Source: Acidobacteriaceae bacterium (GTDB taxonomy: Bacteria > Acidobacteriota > Terriglobia > Terriglobales > Acidobacteriaceae). From it: 13,418 bases of DNA. The notes under the pieces are model-generated. The model did no database searches. It saw nothing but the letters and a program-made list of their open reading frames with translations, and was not told the origin of the DNA. Shown one piece after another: positions 1 to 7,895 of this stretch; the first letter of the stretch is position 1, and each line of letters starts with the position of its first letter. The DNA lies in assembly GCA_030040115.1 (NCBI GenBank), contig JASHUH010000385.1, positions 1 through 13,418 on the forward strand, in the 5' to 3' direction. Position numbers and translations under genes: made by a program.

Positions 1-564
1 CTCGTCCCCGGCAAATTGCCGACGGCGCAAGGGACCCTGATTATGCCTGGCAATCAAGGTGGCACCAACTACTACTCGCCATCCTATAGTCCTAAAACCG
101 GGCTCTTCTATATTCCTACTTGGGAAAACACATCGTCGCTTTACGTAAAGAGCAAGATTGAATACGTCCCTGGTCAGTGGTACACCGGCGGCGGTCCCCG
201 AGAAATGACGGCCCCCAGCGGGGGGGACCAGGATTTCAAAACGAAAGCGGAGGGTTACGGCGCCATCCGGGCGCTTGACCCGGAAACCGGCGATAAGAAA
301 TGGGATTTTCCCATGTCCAAAGTGACCAACGCCGGGATATTGACGACCGCGACGAATGTTTTGTTCAGTGGCGGCAACGAGGGATATTTCTATGCCCTCG
401 ACGCGCGAACGGGAGCGCTTCTGTGGAGGTCGACTGTCGGTGGGTCGATCAGGTCCGGTCCGGTTTCATATATGGTGGACGGAAAACAGTATGTAACGAT
501 TAATGCGGGCAATGCGATTTTTACTTATACATTGGGCGCCCCGGCAAGCCATGCAGATGAATAG
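1..564 (+). CDS. PQQ-dependent alcohol dehydrogenase, C-terminal part (5' end outside window)
   Basis: The reading frame is open from base 1, so the start lies upstream; the TAG stop is at 562-564. The visible 187 residues are the last blades of an eight-bladed quinoprotein propeller. They include the family stretch GGTNYYSPSYSPKTGLFYIP and two tryptophan-docking repeats (GAIRALDPETGDKKWDF and YFYALDARTGALLW), then a closing strand ending FTYTL. The chain stops after the last blade with no CxxCH motif, so it belongs to the type without a fused cytochrome, like the large subunit of methanol/ethanol dehydrogenase. Such enzymes oxidise alcohols or aldehydes in the periplasm with PQQ and a bound Ca2+ or lanthanide. 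The metal ligands and catalytic Asp lie in the missing N-terminal part, so metal type and activity cannot be judged. It is the only clear plus-strand gene and converges on the aminotransferase gene. Confidence 0.9.
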   Translation, partial: LVPGKLPTAQGTLIMPGNQGGTNYYSPSYSPKTGLFYIPTWENTSSLYVKSKIEYVPGQWYTGGGPREMTAPSGGDQDFKTKAEGYGAIRALDPETGDKKWDFPMSKVTNAGILTTATNVLFSGGNEGYFYALDARTGALLWRSTVGGSIRSGPVSYMVDGKQYVTINAGNAIFTYTLGAPASHADE

Positions 565-679
565 CAGGCATCGCCATCGAGTTCTCCCGCTGCAGTACTC
601 AAATACAAATGCTCGTACAAAATGCCGGCAAGTCAAAGGGCTGCCTGCGGCATCCCAGAATGACCGGAGGGAGTTCACG

Positions 680-811
680 ATGAATCATCGACAGTTCCAG
701 CCATACGGCTCGAAGTGGCGCTACGGGCGCTATTGCGCGGCTGCCGCGCAACGTGTTTCCGCCAGTCAATCTGCGGGGGCTAAGCACTCTGCAGAGCTTT
801 TGCTGCAATAA
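680..811 (+). CDS. Small ORF of 43 residues with strong ribosome binding site; possible gene remnant
   Basis: ATG at 680 is preceded by GGAGGGAG at 666-673, about 9 nt from the start when measured from the GGAGG core. This is one of the better Shine-Dalgarno sites in the window. The ORF begins MNHRQFQPYGSKWRYGRY and ends at TAA 809-811. The peptide is basic, has no membrane segment and matches no family I recognise. Its last 46 bases overlap the 3' end of the convergent aminotransferase gene, and a perfect hairpin (733-751) lies inside it. It may be a true small gene, the broken 5' end of a larger gene that once followed the quinoprotein, or chance. The ribosome binding site is the only positive evidence. 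Confidence 0.25.
   Translation: MNHRQFQPYGSKWRYGRYCAAAAQRVSASQSAGAKHSAELLLQ
733..751. terminator. Perfect 8-bp GC-rich hairpin beyond the aminotransferase stop
   Basis: TTGCGCGG at 733-740 pairs with CCGCGCAA at 744-751 around a CTG loop. It lies 14 nt beyond the stop codon of the minus-strand aminotransferase (766-768), where a terminator or 3'-protecting hairpin is expected. No T-run follows on either strand, so it is not a classical intrinsic terminator. It could instead act with Rho or stabilise the 3' end. Confidence 0.35.
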
Positions 812-2133
812 TCCGTCATGCCCTCCTCAATGATGTTGAGTCCTTCCGAGAGATCCTCGTCGGAGATTACCAGAGGAACTAACAACCGGATGACATTGCC
901 ATAGGCGCCCGCAGTGAGCAAGATGACTCCATGCCGGCAAGCGTAGCGAGCGATCCATTGCGCAGCCGCTGCATTGGGTTCCTGAGAAACCGGATCGTGC
1001 ACCAACTCAAAGGCCTGCATGGCCCCTAAACCGCGCACGTCCCCAATGTACGGATACCGCCCCTGCCACTCCAGGGCGCGATTTCTAAAGGTTTCGCCGA
1101 TCTTTCGGGCGCGGTCGCAGAGGTGGCTTGTCGCAAACAGATCCAAAGTGGCCAGCGCGGCTTCACAGCAGACAGGGTTTCCCCCAAAAGTCCCGCCCAG
1201 CGCGCCTTCCCCGGGATAATTCATGATTTCGGCCTTTCCAGTGATGGCGGCCAGCGGCATTCCGCTCGCGATGCTCTTGGCTAACAGCAGCAGATCCGGT
1301 TCGATGTCGTAATGCTCGCATGCAAACATCCTGCCAGTACGCCCGAAACCAGACTGCACCTCGTCGACAATCAGAAGAATGCCGCGACGATCGCAGATCT
1401 CTCGCAGCTTGGGAAAGAATCGCGCAGGGGGAACAATGAACCCGCCTTCGCCCAGCACAGGCTCGATGATGATGCCGGCAATGGATTCGGCAGGCGCGGA
1501 GGTTTCAAACAAATGCTCTAACGCGCGCAGACTTCGATCCGCACAATCGACGTTTTCACCCGAACGGTCACGATGATAAGGATCCGGGTAGGGAATGCGG
1601 TAGACATTCTCTGCAAACGGTCCAAAGCCATTCTTATAGGGGTCCGACTTACTGGTAAGAGACATCGCCATGTAAGTACGACCATGAAATGCGTCGGCAA
1701 AAGCAACGATTCCGGGCCGCTGGGTGTAAGCGCGCGCGATCTTAACGGCATTTTCGACCGCCTCGGCTCCGCTATTCACGAAGAACGTGCGTTTCTGCGA
1801 CGGGCCAGGAGCCAGTTCATTCAGCCGCTCTGCAAGGCGCACATAACTTTCATATGGAACGACCATGAAGCAGGTATGAAGAAACTGTGAGCTCTGCTGC
1901 TGGATGGCCTCCGTTACCGCAGGATTTGCGTGGCCGGCATTGACGCAGCCAATACCCCCGGCCAGGTCCAATAAACGATTTCCATCCACGTCCTCGATCA
2001 TCGCTCCGGAAGCCCGTCGCACGAAAATCGGCGTGACCTGCACCACAGACCGGGGCACTGCGCGAGCACGCCGGGCCGCAAGCAACTGCGAATTTGGGCC
2101 GGGAATGCTGGTCAAAAGAGAAATCGAAGGCAT
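766..2133 (-). CDS. gabT: 4-aminobutyrate aminotransferase (class III, PLP-dependent)
   Basis: This cytoplasmic enzyme moves the amino group of GABA to 2-oxoglutarate, giving succinate semialdehyde and glutamate. The 455-residue length is slightly above the usual ~425-450. Class III landmarks appear in order: NSGAEAVENAVKIAR (from N120) for phosphate binding, FHGRT (149-153) stacking on PLP, IIIEPVLGEGGF with E224 matching the GABA-selecting Glu of E. coli GabT, DEVQSGFGRTG with D257 contacting the PLP nitrogen, LLLAKSIASG with Schiff-base K286, GTFGGNP (314-320), and IRLLVPL with R416 in the carboxylate-binding position. The ATG at 2133 is supported by AGGGGG at 2139-2144, 5 nt away. It lies 91 nt downstream of the succinate-semialdehyde dehydrogenase gene on the same strand, and the two steps are consecutive in the GABA shunt. 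Related ornithine or other omega-aminotransferases share the fold, but the neighbour favours GABA or a close omega-amino acid. Confidence 0.9.
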   Translation of the reverse strand: MPSISLLTSIPGPNSQLLAARRARAVPRSVVQVTPIFVRRASGAMIEDVDGNRLLDLAGGIGCVNAGHANPAVTEAIQQQSSQFLHTCFMVVPYESYVRLAERLNELAPGPSQKRTFFVNSGAEAVENAVKIARAYTQRPGIVAFADAFHGRTYMAMSLTSKSDPYKNGFGPFAENVYRIPYPDPYHRDRSGENVDCADRSLRALEHLFETSAPAESIAGIIIEPVLGEGGFIVPPARFFPKLREICDRRGILLIVDEVQSGFGRTGRMFACEHYDIEPDLLLLAKSIASGMPLAAITGKAEIMNYPGEGALGGTFGGNPVCCEAALATLDLFATSHLCDRARKIGETFRNRALEWQGRYPYIGDVRGLGAMQAFELVHDPVSQEPNAAAAQWIARYACRHGVILLTAGAYGNVIRLLVPLVISDEDLSEGLNIIEEGMTDYCSKSSAECLAPAD

Positions 2134-2138
2134 CGTGG

Positions 2139-2144
2139 CCCCCT
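2139..2144 (-). promoter_or_regulatory. Ribosome binding site of the aminotransferase gene
   Basis: AGGGGG on the minus strand, 5 nt before the ATG at 2133, fixes this start. The 91-nt gap between the two gab genes also has a TATATT (2204-2209, minus strand) resembling a -10 box, but the only -35 candidate is poor. An internal promoter is therefore possible but not supported. Confidence 0.6.
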
Positions 2145-2224
2145 ATTGAGAAAATTGATCTCCCGTGATCTTTGCACTTTCTTTCTTCTGCTGCGGCTAC
2201 AGCAATATAGCTGCTCGATTCTTC

Positions 2225-3535
2225 TCACCCGCAATAGATGGTTTTGATATTCACGAATTCGCGGATTCCCCATACCCCTAATTCCCGCCCGACCCCAGAG
2301 CGCTTGATTCCCCCGAACGGCATAGCCGGATGCGAAAACGTGGTTGCATTCACGAAGACCTGCCCGGCCTCAATTTCCTCGCTGAACCTCTTCTGTTCGG
2401 ACGCGTCGTTGGTCCAAACGCTGGCTCCCAGGCCGAAGGGTATGCCATTCGCCAATTGGATCGCGTCATCGACGCTCTTGACCCGAAATAACATGGCCAC
2501 TGGCCCAAAGAACTCCTCCCGCGCAATCTCTGAGTTGCTGGGAACGTCGACCAGGACAGTGGGCTCATAGTAAGCCGGTCCTATTGAACTCCTCTTTCCG
2601 CCGGCTAATATCCGTCCGCCGGCAGCGACTGCTCTCTGGACCTGTAGATGCAGTTGCACCGCAAAATTCTCCGTAGCCAGCGGCCCAAGATCCGTGTTCG
2701 GATCGAGCGGATCGCCGACCCGCAGTTTCTTCACTGCCGCGACCATCGCTTCTTCACAACGCTCGTAGATGGAATCGGCAATCAGAATGCGCTTGGCGGC
2801 TATGCAGGACTGGCCGCAATTGATCATGCGTGCTTGCACGGCAGCCGAAACTGCCTTCTCAAACGACGCAGATGGCATAATGATGAGCGGATCGCTTCCG
2901 CCTAGCTCAAGAACAGCTTTCTTGATTGCCTTCCCTGCCGCGCTTGCAACGGCGCTTCCTGCCGGCTCACTTCCCGTCAAAGTGACAGCAGCGATTCGGT
3001 CGTCGGCAATGATAGCGGCTACTTTAGACGCCTCGATGTGGAGAGATTGAAATACTCCCGGCGCGAACCCGGCTCTCAGGAAAATTTCCGCGATCGCATC
3101 GGAACAGCGTGGCACATTCGAGGCATGCTTCAGCAGTCCGGTATTCCCCGCCATCAGCGCCGGAGCCGCGAATCGAAAGACCTGCCAAAAAGGATAATTC
3201 CACGGCATCACGGCCAGCACCGGGCCAAGTGGCTGGAACTTCACGGCGCACCGGCCCGCGCCCACCGGATACGCTTGATCGGCAAGAAATTCAGGGCCAT
3301 GTTCGGCGTAGTACCGGCAAACGAGGGCGCATTTATTCGCCTCGGCTTTCGCCGACTCCAACGTTTTGCCCATTTCCGCGGTCATGATCTCGGCGAATCG
3401 CGAGCATTCCGCCTCAAGAATCTCAGCAGCCTTCGTCAGCTTTTCTGAACGGCTGGCGAGAGAGCTATGCCGAAAATTGCAAAAAGCCGCATAGGCCAAC
3501 GCCAGCTTGCGCTCGACCTCGATTTCACTATCCAT
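2225..3535 (-). CDS. Succinate-semialdehyde dehydrogenase (GabD1/Sad type), N-terminally short
   Basis: This aldehyde dehydrogenase oxidises succinate semialdehyde to succinate with NAD(P)+, completing GABA breakdown together with the adjacent aminotransferase. Remembered mycobacterial GabD1 and E. coli Sad/YneI sequences resemble it along the whole chain. Visible motifs are [20 protein letters not shown] with N113 (oxyanion hole), LLKHASNVP with K136 (cofactor), LTGSEPAG (glycine turn), LELGGSDP with general base E210, GQSCIAAKR with catalytic C244, EEFFGP near E341, and PFGGIKRSG near the C-terminus. At 436 residues it is ~20 shorter than those relatives (457-462). The missing part is the N-terminal strand with the usual NPATGE-like motif, and an in-frame TGA at 3566-3568 with no start codon between prevents extension. 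The other two upstream frames do not encode the missing motif. The catalytic core is complete, so it is probably active, but a mutated start region cannot be excluded. Confidence 0.85.
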   Translation of the reverse strand: MDSEIEVERKLALAYAAFCNFRHSSLASRSEKLTKAAEILEAECSRFAEIMTAEMGKTLESAKAEANKCALVCRYYAEHGPEFLADQAYPVGAGRCAVKFQPLGPVLAVMPWNYPFWQVFRFAAPALMAGNTGLLKHASNVPRCSDAIAEIFLRAGFAPGVFQSLHIEASKVAAIIADDRIAAVTLTGSEPAGSAVASAAGKAIKKAVLELGGSDPLIIMPSASFEKAVSAAVQARMINCGQSCIAAKRILIADSIYERCEEAMVAAVKKLRVGDPLDPNTDLGPLATENFAVQLHLQVQRAVAAGGRILAGGKRSSIGPAYYEPTVLVDVPSNSEIAREEFFGPVAMLFRVKSVDDAIQLANGIPFGLGASVWTNDASEQKRFSEEIEAGQVFVNATTFSHPAMPFGGIKRSGVGRELGVWGIREFVNIKTIYCG

Positions 3536-3660
3536 GAGCTTCCACCACCCTTTGCCCCAACTGCATCATTTTTGCGCGGCTGCTTGCCAGGCGCCGCTGC
3601 TTGCTTCATCGACGGGATCCTCGTTGAGTCAACATCCGCGGTGCGAGAAGACTCAAACCG

Positions 3661-4149
3661 CTACGGCGCAGGACGCGAGACATGCTCATGGACGATCAAC
3701 CATCGGCCGTTTTGCTTCTCGAAAACGACTGTCCAGCGGAGCGTAGCGTTGTCCCGGCTCCCATCTTGAAGCAGGGCATGCTGTGAAATGGTGGCCGTGG
3801 CCCATACAACGTTATTGCCTGCGCGATGGATCTGAGCGTCATTGTTCACAGTGAACGTGGCCCTCTTAATGGATGTCAGGATCTTCCCCACTCCCGTCTC
3901 AAATTGACTCCAGCTGTCGTATTTGAGAGGCGCTTCGTCGAAAAAGACATGCGGCCCCTGCGCGTAGAACTGTGTTTGATGGGATGCATCCAGTGTCTCC
4001 CATCCACTCCAAATCCTCTGTAAGTAGGCCTTGTCGGGCGGCGTGGTCGTCGCCCCGGCGACTGCCTGCGCCTGCGGCAGAGCCATCAGCAGAACCAGGA
4101 GCAGCAGGGCGAGCAGATTCGATAACTTTCTGAATTGCGTATGCCTCAT
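3661..4149 (-). CDS. Exported NTF2-like / SnoaL-like (DUF4440-type) protein
   Basis: This gives 162 residues from the ATG at 4149, chosen because GGGGA (4158-4162) lies 8 nt upstream and because translation then opens with a clean signal peptide: basic RHTQFRK, a long Leu/Ala core, and an Ala-rich cleavage region (AQAVAGA) near residues 28-34. A longer frame from 4254 would add 35 residues ahead of the signal and run through a hairpin. The mature part is short, alpha+beta, and ends in RWTVVFEKQNGRWLIVHEHV, the closing strands typical of the SnoaL/DUF4440 cone fold. Members range from small-molecule isomerases to pure binding proteins, so no reaction can be assigned. It lies between the TonB receptor gene (123 nt upstream) and the gab genes (125 nt downstream), all on one strand. 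It would act in the periplasm. Confidence 0.75.
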   Translation of the reverse strand: MRHTQFRKLSNLLALLLLVLLMALPQAQAVAGATTTPPDKAYLQRIWSGWETLDASHQTQFYAQGPHVFFDEAPLKYDSWSQFETGVGKILTSIKRATFTVNNDAQIHRAGNNVVWATATISQHALLQDGSRDNATLRWTVVFEKQNGRWLIVHEHVSRPAP

Positions 4150-4180
4150 CCTCACGGTCCCCAATCGCGCGCATTGTATT

Positions 4181-4221
4181 GGTGGCCTCCCAGGTCTCAC
4201 CTTCGAGACCTGGAGACCACC
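4181..4221. terminator. Long interrupted hairpin between the receptor and NTF2-like genes
   Basis: CCAGGTCTC at 4190-4198 pairs perfectly with GAGACCTGG at 4205-4213 around a 6-nt loop. An outer GGTGG (4181-4185) pairs with CCACC (4217-4221) across a small internal loop, giving 14 base pairs in all. It lies 51 nt beyond the receptor stop and 31 nt before the NTF2-like start. No T-run follows on the minus strand (AATACAATGC), so it is more likely a 3'-end stabiliser, Rho-linked stop or operator than an intrinsic terminator. A TACAAT resembling a -10 box (4173-4178) sits just past it and could start a separate transcript. Confidence 0.45.
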
Positions 4222-4272
4222 GGTTCTTAGCTCATCCTTGCCGTCAGAGCGCATCCTTTCAAAGCAGAGGCG

Positions 4273-7200
4273 CTAAAAGTCGATCCGCAAAGCCAACTGC
4301 AAGATTCTCTGAGGTAATGTTGACGAAATCACTCCAAACGTCGAAGAAGTGATCCTCGTACTGCTTCCGGGTGGATTCTCGAATTCGGCCTCATTGAAAA
4401 TGTTAAAGGCTTCGGCGCGAAATTCCGTACTCAGGCGCTCGGTCAGGGGAATTTTCTTTCCCAGCGCCAAATCCAAATTGTTCCACATTGGCCCCATGAT
4501 GCTGTTTCGCCGATACGTGCCGTAGAAGCCGAGCGGGCAACTATTACTTGCGATGCACGGATCTTCACCAAAACCTGCCGGATTGATGAAGAAGTTCCCC
4601 GTGATGGTGTTGCCTTGGGGGTCGGTTATGGTTTGCACCTGTCTTGGGTTCAACCTCTTGTAGCCCGAAGCGAAGATATCTGGCCGCTCGGCGTTTTGGT
4701 CGCCATAACCCGAAGGTCCCGGAGCGCTCTGTGGGTCCGAGGCTGGGTAAACCGACATGTCGATCGGGGAACCGGACTGCACGGTAAAGATCGGGTACAA
4801 GTTCCAGCCGCCGATCAGCCTCTTCGGGCCATCTACCCACCACTGGTCGAACGGCAACGTCCAGCCACCGCTGATCACGAAACGCCACGGTAAATCGTTG
4901 TCGTCGTTGCCATACTCTGCCATGGGATTGGAGGCGGGAAAGTGGATGTCCGATGTCGGGTTCGTGGAGTCCCATTCCGACCCGTTATCGAGACTGTGCG
5001 ACCAGGTGAAGGAAGAGGTGAAAAACGTACTGCCGAGGTATCGAACGTTTCCAGTCTGTTTGGTCACGCTGGCCAACAGGGCGTTGTAACTCCCATTGAT
5101 CAGGTTGTCGAAGGTCACCATGGGAGAGTAGCAGGGACCTCCGCAGGCGGCAACGCCCGCCGCGCCGAGTTGCTCGTTAAGGATGCGCTGGGGACCGCCC
5201 GGGGAGTTGATAGTTGACGGATCGATGGGATTCTCGTCGGCCCACGTGATTTCATGTTTCGTTATGCTTCCGATATATGCGATTTCCGCCATCAAGTTCG
5301 GCGCCAGTTCGCGCTGGAACGTCAGGTTGTACTGGTAGGCATAGGGCGTGCTCAGGTGGGGATCGACGAATTCCACCTCTTCGTTAAAGGGAACGTACCC
5401 CAAGGCTTCAAAATTGAGATCCTTCGACGGCGGTCTGGAGGGAAACGGATCGCCGACCGCTGCGGCGGCGTAGGTGGCGCTCGCGGCATAGGGATTTCCC
5501 ATAATTCCCGGCGCCCCGGTATAGCCGTAGTTGACACTGCTGGCGTTGATCCCGGGCGCGTAGTATTCGATATACGAACTTCCCCAGAAGGGCGGCACGT
5601 CGTCATCCCAGTCGGCCATCCATCCGTTCAACGAGTCATAGAAGATCCCGAAGCCGCCGCGCAGACTCGTCTTGCCATCGCCCGTGACATCCCATGCGAA
5701 GCCGAGGCGCGGCGCAATATCGTGATGTTCGGGGAAATACCAACCCTTGGGCGCGCCGGGGTCGCCGGGGACTACCAAGCCGGGAGGCGCGTAGGCGAAT
5801 CTTTGGGAGATGAGCCCGGGGATGACGCTGAAAGTATTGCCCGAAGGATCGGTTTCCGGACTGTAATATTCGTAGCGAAGACCCAACGTGAAATTCAGAT
5901 TGGGAGTGACTTGCCAAGCGTCTTCACCAAAAGCGGCGTACTCGTGTTGATACTCGCCGTTGATGCCCCGTGCGGATTCGTAAAAGTAGTCGGGAAGACC
6001 CATAAGGAAATCGGCGAAGTCGTTGCCCGAGCCGACGCCGGTTCCGCCTCCGTCAAATTCGAAGGCGCCGTTGGTTTGGTAATCGTAGGTCGTGCGCTCG
6101 CGAACATCGGTGAACGAAGCTCCGAAATTCCACGTATTCCTGCCGTGAATCCATGAGTACATATCCGTGAAACCGAACGTGGTGTCGGCCTTAAAGTCCG
6201 GTATGTTGGGGTTGGTGCCGATCTGCAATCCGGAGCTATCCCAAGAAATATCCTGCGGTCCGAAATAGTCGTCGGATTGGATGTTGACGCCAAGCGTCGC
6301 GCCGGAGGGAGCGGTGTTCGTTGAATGGCCAGCGTATTGTAAACGTTCCACAACCAAGCGCGCTACGTTCAGTTTGTTCGCAGAAATCGTCCGCGTCCAC
6401 GCCAGGTTGGAGAAACTGTCGTTCGTGGTGGTCTCGGAGCCCCAGCCCGGCACATCGGAGGTTTCGGTGTTATAGCTGTCGCCCGTGAGACCGAGCGGAT
6501 CCGTGGTGGGTGTGCTTTGCTTGCCCAGCACCAGCGAAAGCCGGTTATTGGCCGATGCGTAATAATCGAAGTGGCCCGTGTACTGGTCGAAATTGCCCTC
6601 GAATCTGCCGGTCGGCACCTCTTCGCCCGTGGACGTGCTCGGGATGAGTCCGGCTTTGATATAGGCTTGGGCCACGGGATCGATGCTGCTGGAATTGATA
6701 ATCCCCTGGGCGGCCAGCGAAGGACTCGATTGGAAATAGGGATTGGCCTGGAGGAAGGAGACCACGTTGGGATCGGGCGACCCGTTGTTGGCTTGCGAAA
6801 AATTCCCCGTCAATTCCGCCGGAGTGTAGACATCGACGAGCTGGCCCTCCTGCGTCTGCGTCTGCCGCTGCCCCTCGTAACCAAAGAAGAAGAACAGTTT
6901 GTCCTTCAGCACCGGCCCGCCCACCGTGCCTCCGAACTGATTGCGGATCAGAATGGGGCGGGGAATGAGCGGAAGGCCGAGGGCTGGCTGCTCGTTGTCG
7001 AAGAAGGTATTGGCGTCGAAATCGGTGTTGCGCAAGTAGTCGAACGCGCTGCCGTGCCACTGATTCGTGCCCGATTTGGTTTCCTCTGAGATGACGCCGC
7101 CGGCGCTATGGCCGTATTCGGCGCTGTAATTGTTTTCCAAAACTCTGAACTCGGCAATGTCGTCTGGATTGGGATCGAAAACCACCTCGTTGGAACTGAC

Positions 7201-7818
7201 TGAATTGTTTATGCCGCCATCCAGCAGATACAGCACCGAATCCGGTAAACCTCCGGCAATCGTGAATGAGCCTGATGTTGCTGTCCCTCCCGCCCCCGGG
7301 GTTGGAGCCACGCCCGGCATAGTGATAGCCAAACTCAGCGTGTCGCGTCCGTTGAGGGGAAGGTTCTGAACCGGCGCGCCGGTAACAACGTCACCGACTG
7401 TGGAAGACTGGGTATCCACCTGTATCGCGGTCGAGTTCACCGTGACTGTTTGGGTGACTGCTCCAATTTTCATCTTCACGTTGATCAACAACGATTGATT
7501 GATGTTCAACGGCTCGGCGGTTATGCCCGTCTGGACAAATCCGGAAGCCCTGGCCGTTACGGTGTAGTCGCCGATAGGCAATTCGAGCACCCTATATTCG
7601 CCATTCGCGTCGGTCACCGTGTGCGAAGTGACTCCTGTTCCGACGTTCGTGACGGTTACACTCGCGCCGGGAATGGCATCCCCCGAGGGGTCAGTGACCC
7701 GGCCTAGGATTTGTCCGGTGGAGACCTGCCCATAGGCAAGCCCGACAGAAGCAGCGCAAACCAGGAACGCAGCAAACAACTGCTTCCACTTCTTCCAGAT
7801 GTTTTTCCCGAGCACCAT
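4273..7818 (-). CDS. TonB-dependent receptor with N-terminal carboxypeptidase-regulatory-like domain
   Basis: This outer-membrane protein of 1181 residues is counted from the ATG at 7818. That start has AGGAGG at 7825-7830 only 6 nt upstream and opens directly into a signal peptide (basic GKNIWKKWK, hydrophobic FAAFLVCAASVGL, cleavage near AYGQ, residue ~30). A longer frame from 7854 merely adds 12 residues before it. An Ig-like CarboxypepD_reg domain follows (about residues 35-115, with GRVTDPSGDAIPGASVTVTN and DANGEYRVLELPIGDYTV). Then comes a plug region containing PVQNLPLNGRDTLSLAITMPGV, and a long beta-barrel ending RIDF, whose terminal Phe suits the Bam machinery. Receptors of this build are very numerous in Acidobacteriota. 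Cargo is usually unknown; the upstream quinohaemoprotein, 77 nt away, hints at a shared substrate or cofactor. Siderophore uptake is not indicated by any neighbour. Confidence 0.92.
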   Translation of the reverse strand: MVLGKNIWKKWKQLFAAFLVCAASVGLAYGQVSTGQILGRVTDPSGDAIPGASVTVTNVGTGVTSHTVTDANGEYRVLELPIGDYTVTARASGFVQTGITAEPLNINQSLLINVKMKIGAVTQTVTVNSTAIQVDTQSSTVGDVVTGAPVQNLPLNGRDTLSLAITMPGVAPTPGAGGTATSGSFTIAGGLPDSVLYLLDGGINNSVSSNEVVFDPNPDDIAEFRVLENNYSAEYGHSAGGVISEETKSGTNQWHGSAFDYLRNTDFDANTFFDNEQPALGLPLIPRPILIRNQFGGTVGGPVLKDKLFFFFGYEGQRQTQTQEGQLVDVYTPAELTGNFSQANNGSPDPNVVSFLQANPYFQSSPSLAAQGIINSSSIDPVAQAYIKAGLIPSTSTGEEVPTGRFEGNFDQYTGHFDYYASANNRLSLVLGKQSTPTTDPLGLTGDSYNTETSDVPGWGSETTTNDSFSNLAWTRTISANKLNVARLVVERLQYAGHSTNTAPSGATLGVNIQSDDYFGPQDISWDSSGLQIGTNPNIPDFKADTTFGFTDMYSWIHGRNTWNFGASFTDVRERTTYDYQTNGAFEFDGGGTGVGSGNDFADFLMGLPDYFYESARGINGEYQHEYAAFGEDAWQVTPNLNFTLGLRYEYYSPETDPSGNTFSVIPGLISQRFAYAPPGLVVPGDPGAPKGWYFPEHHDIAPRLGFAWDVTGDGKTSLRGGFGIFYDSLNGWMADWDDDVPPFWGSSYIEYYAPGINASSVNYGYTGAPGIMGNPYAASATYAAAAVGDPFPSRPPSKDLNFEALGYVPFNEEVEFVDPHLSTPYAYQYNLTFQRELAPNLMAEIAYIGSITKHEITWADENPIDPSTINSPGGPQRILNEQLGAAGVAACGGPCYSPMVTFDNLINGSYNALLASVTKQTGNVRYLGSTFFTSSFTWSHSLDNGSEWDSTNPTSDIHFPASNPMAEYGNDDNDLPWRFVISGGWTLPFDQWWVDGPKRLIGGWNLYPIFTVQSGSPIDMSVYPASDPQSAPGPSGYGDQNAERPDIFASGYKRLNPRQVQTITDPQGNTITGNFFINPAGFGEDPCIASNSCPLGFYGTYRRNSIMGPMWNNLDLALGKKIPLTERLSTEFRAEAFNIFNEAEFENPPGSSTRITSSTFGVISSTLPQRILQLALRIDF

Positions 7819-7824
7819 GGTTGA

Positions 7825-7830
7825 CCTCCT
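7825..7830 (-). promoter_or_regulatory. Consensus ribosome binding site of the TonB receptor gene
   Basis: AGGAGG on the minus strand lies 6 nt before the ATG at 7818. It decides between this start and the upstream in-frame ATG at 7854. It is the strongest translation signal among the long genes here. No promoter is recognisable in the 77-nt gap, supporting transcription from upstream of the quinohaemoprotein gene. Confidence 0.75.
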
Positions 7831-7895
7831 GCATGTATTGACTGCCTCACTCATAAGGCATCTTCCTACGCATCCCCTGCGCTCCGCGCGGCCAT

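Noticed and set aside
3604..3633. TTGACT within the interrupted palindrome GTTGA-G-TCAAC as a promoter for the gab genes
   Set aside because: No acceptable -10 box lies 16-18 nt downstream on the minus strand; the palindrome is only 11 bp and has no partner copy.
3566..3660. A frameshift hiding the missing N-terminus of the succinate-semialdehyde dehydrogenase
   Set aside because: The upstream minus-strand sequence read in the other frames gives no NPATGE-like motif or aldehyde dehydrogenase N-terminal strand, so a simple frameshift does not explain the short form.
5254..6156. A 300-residue plus-strand frame opposite the TonB receptor gene
   Set aside because: It is antisense to the barrel-coding region, has a composition dominated by Gly, Arg and Val as expected for a shadow frame, and has no domain.
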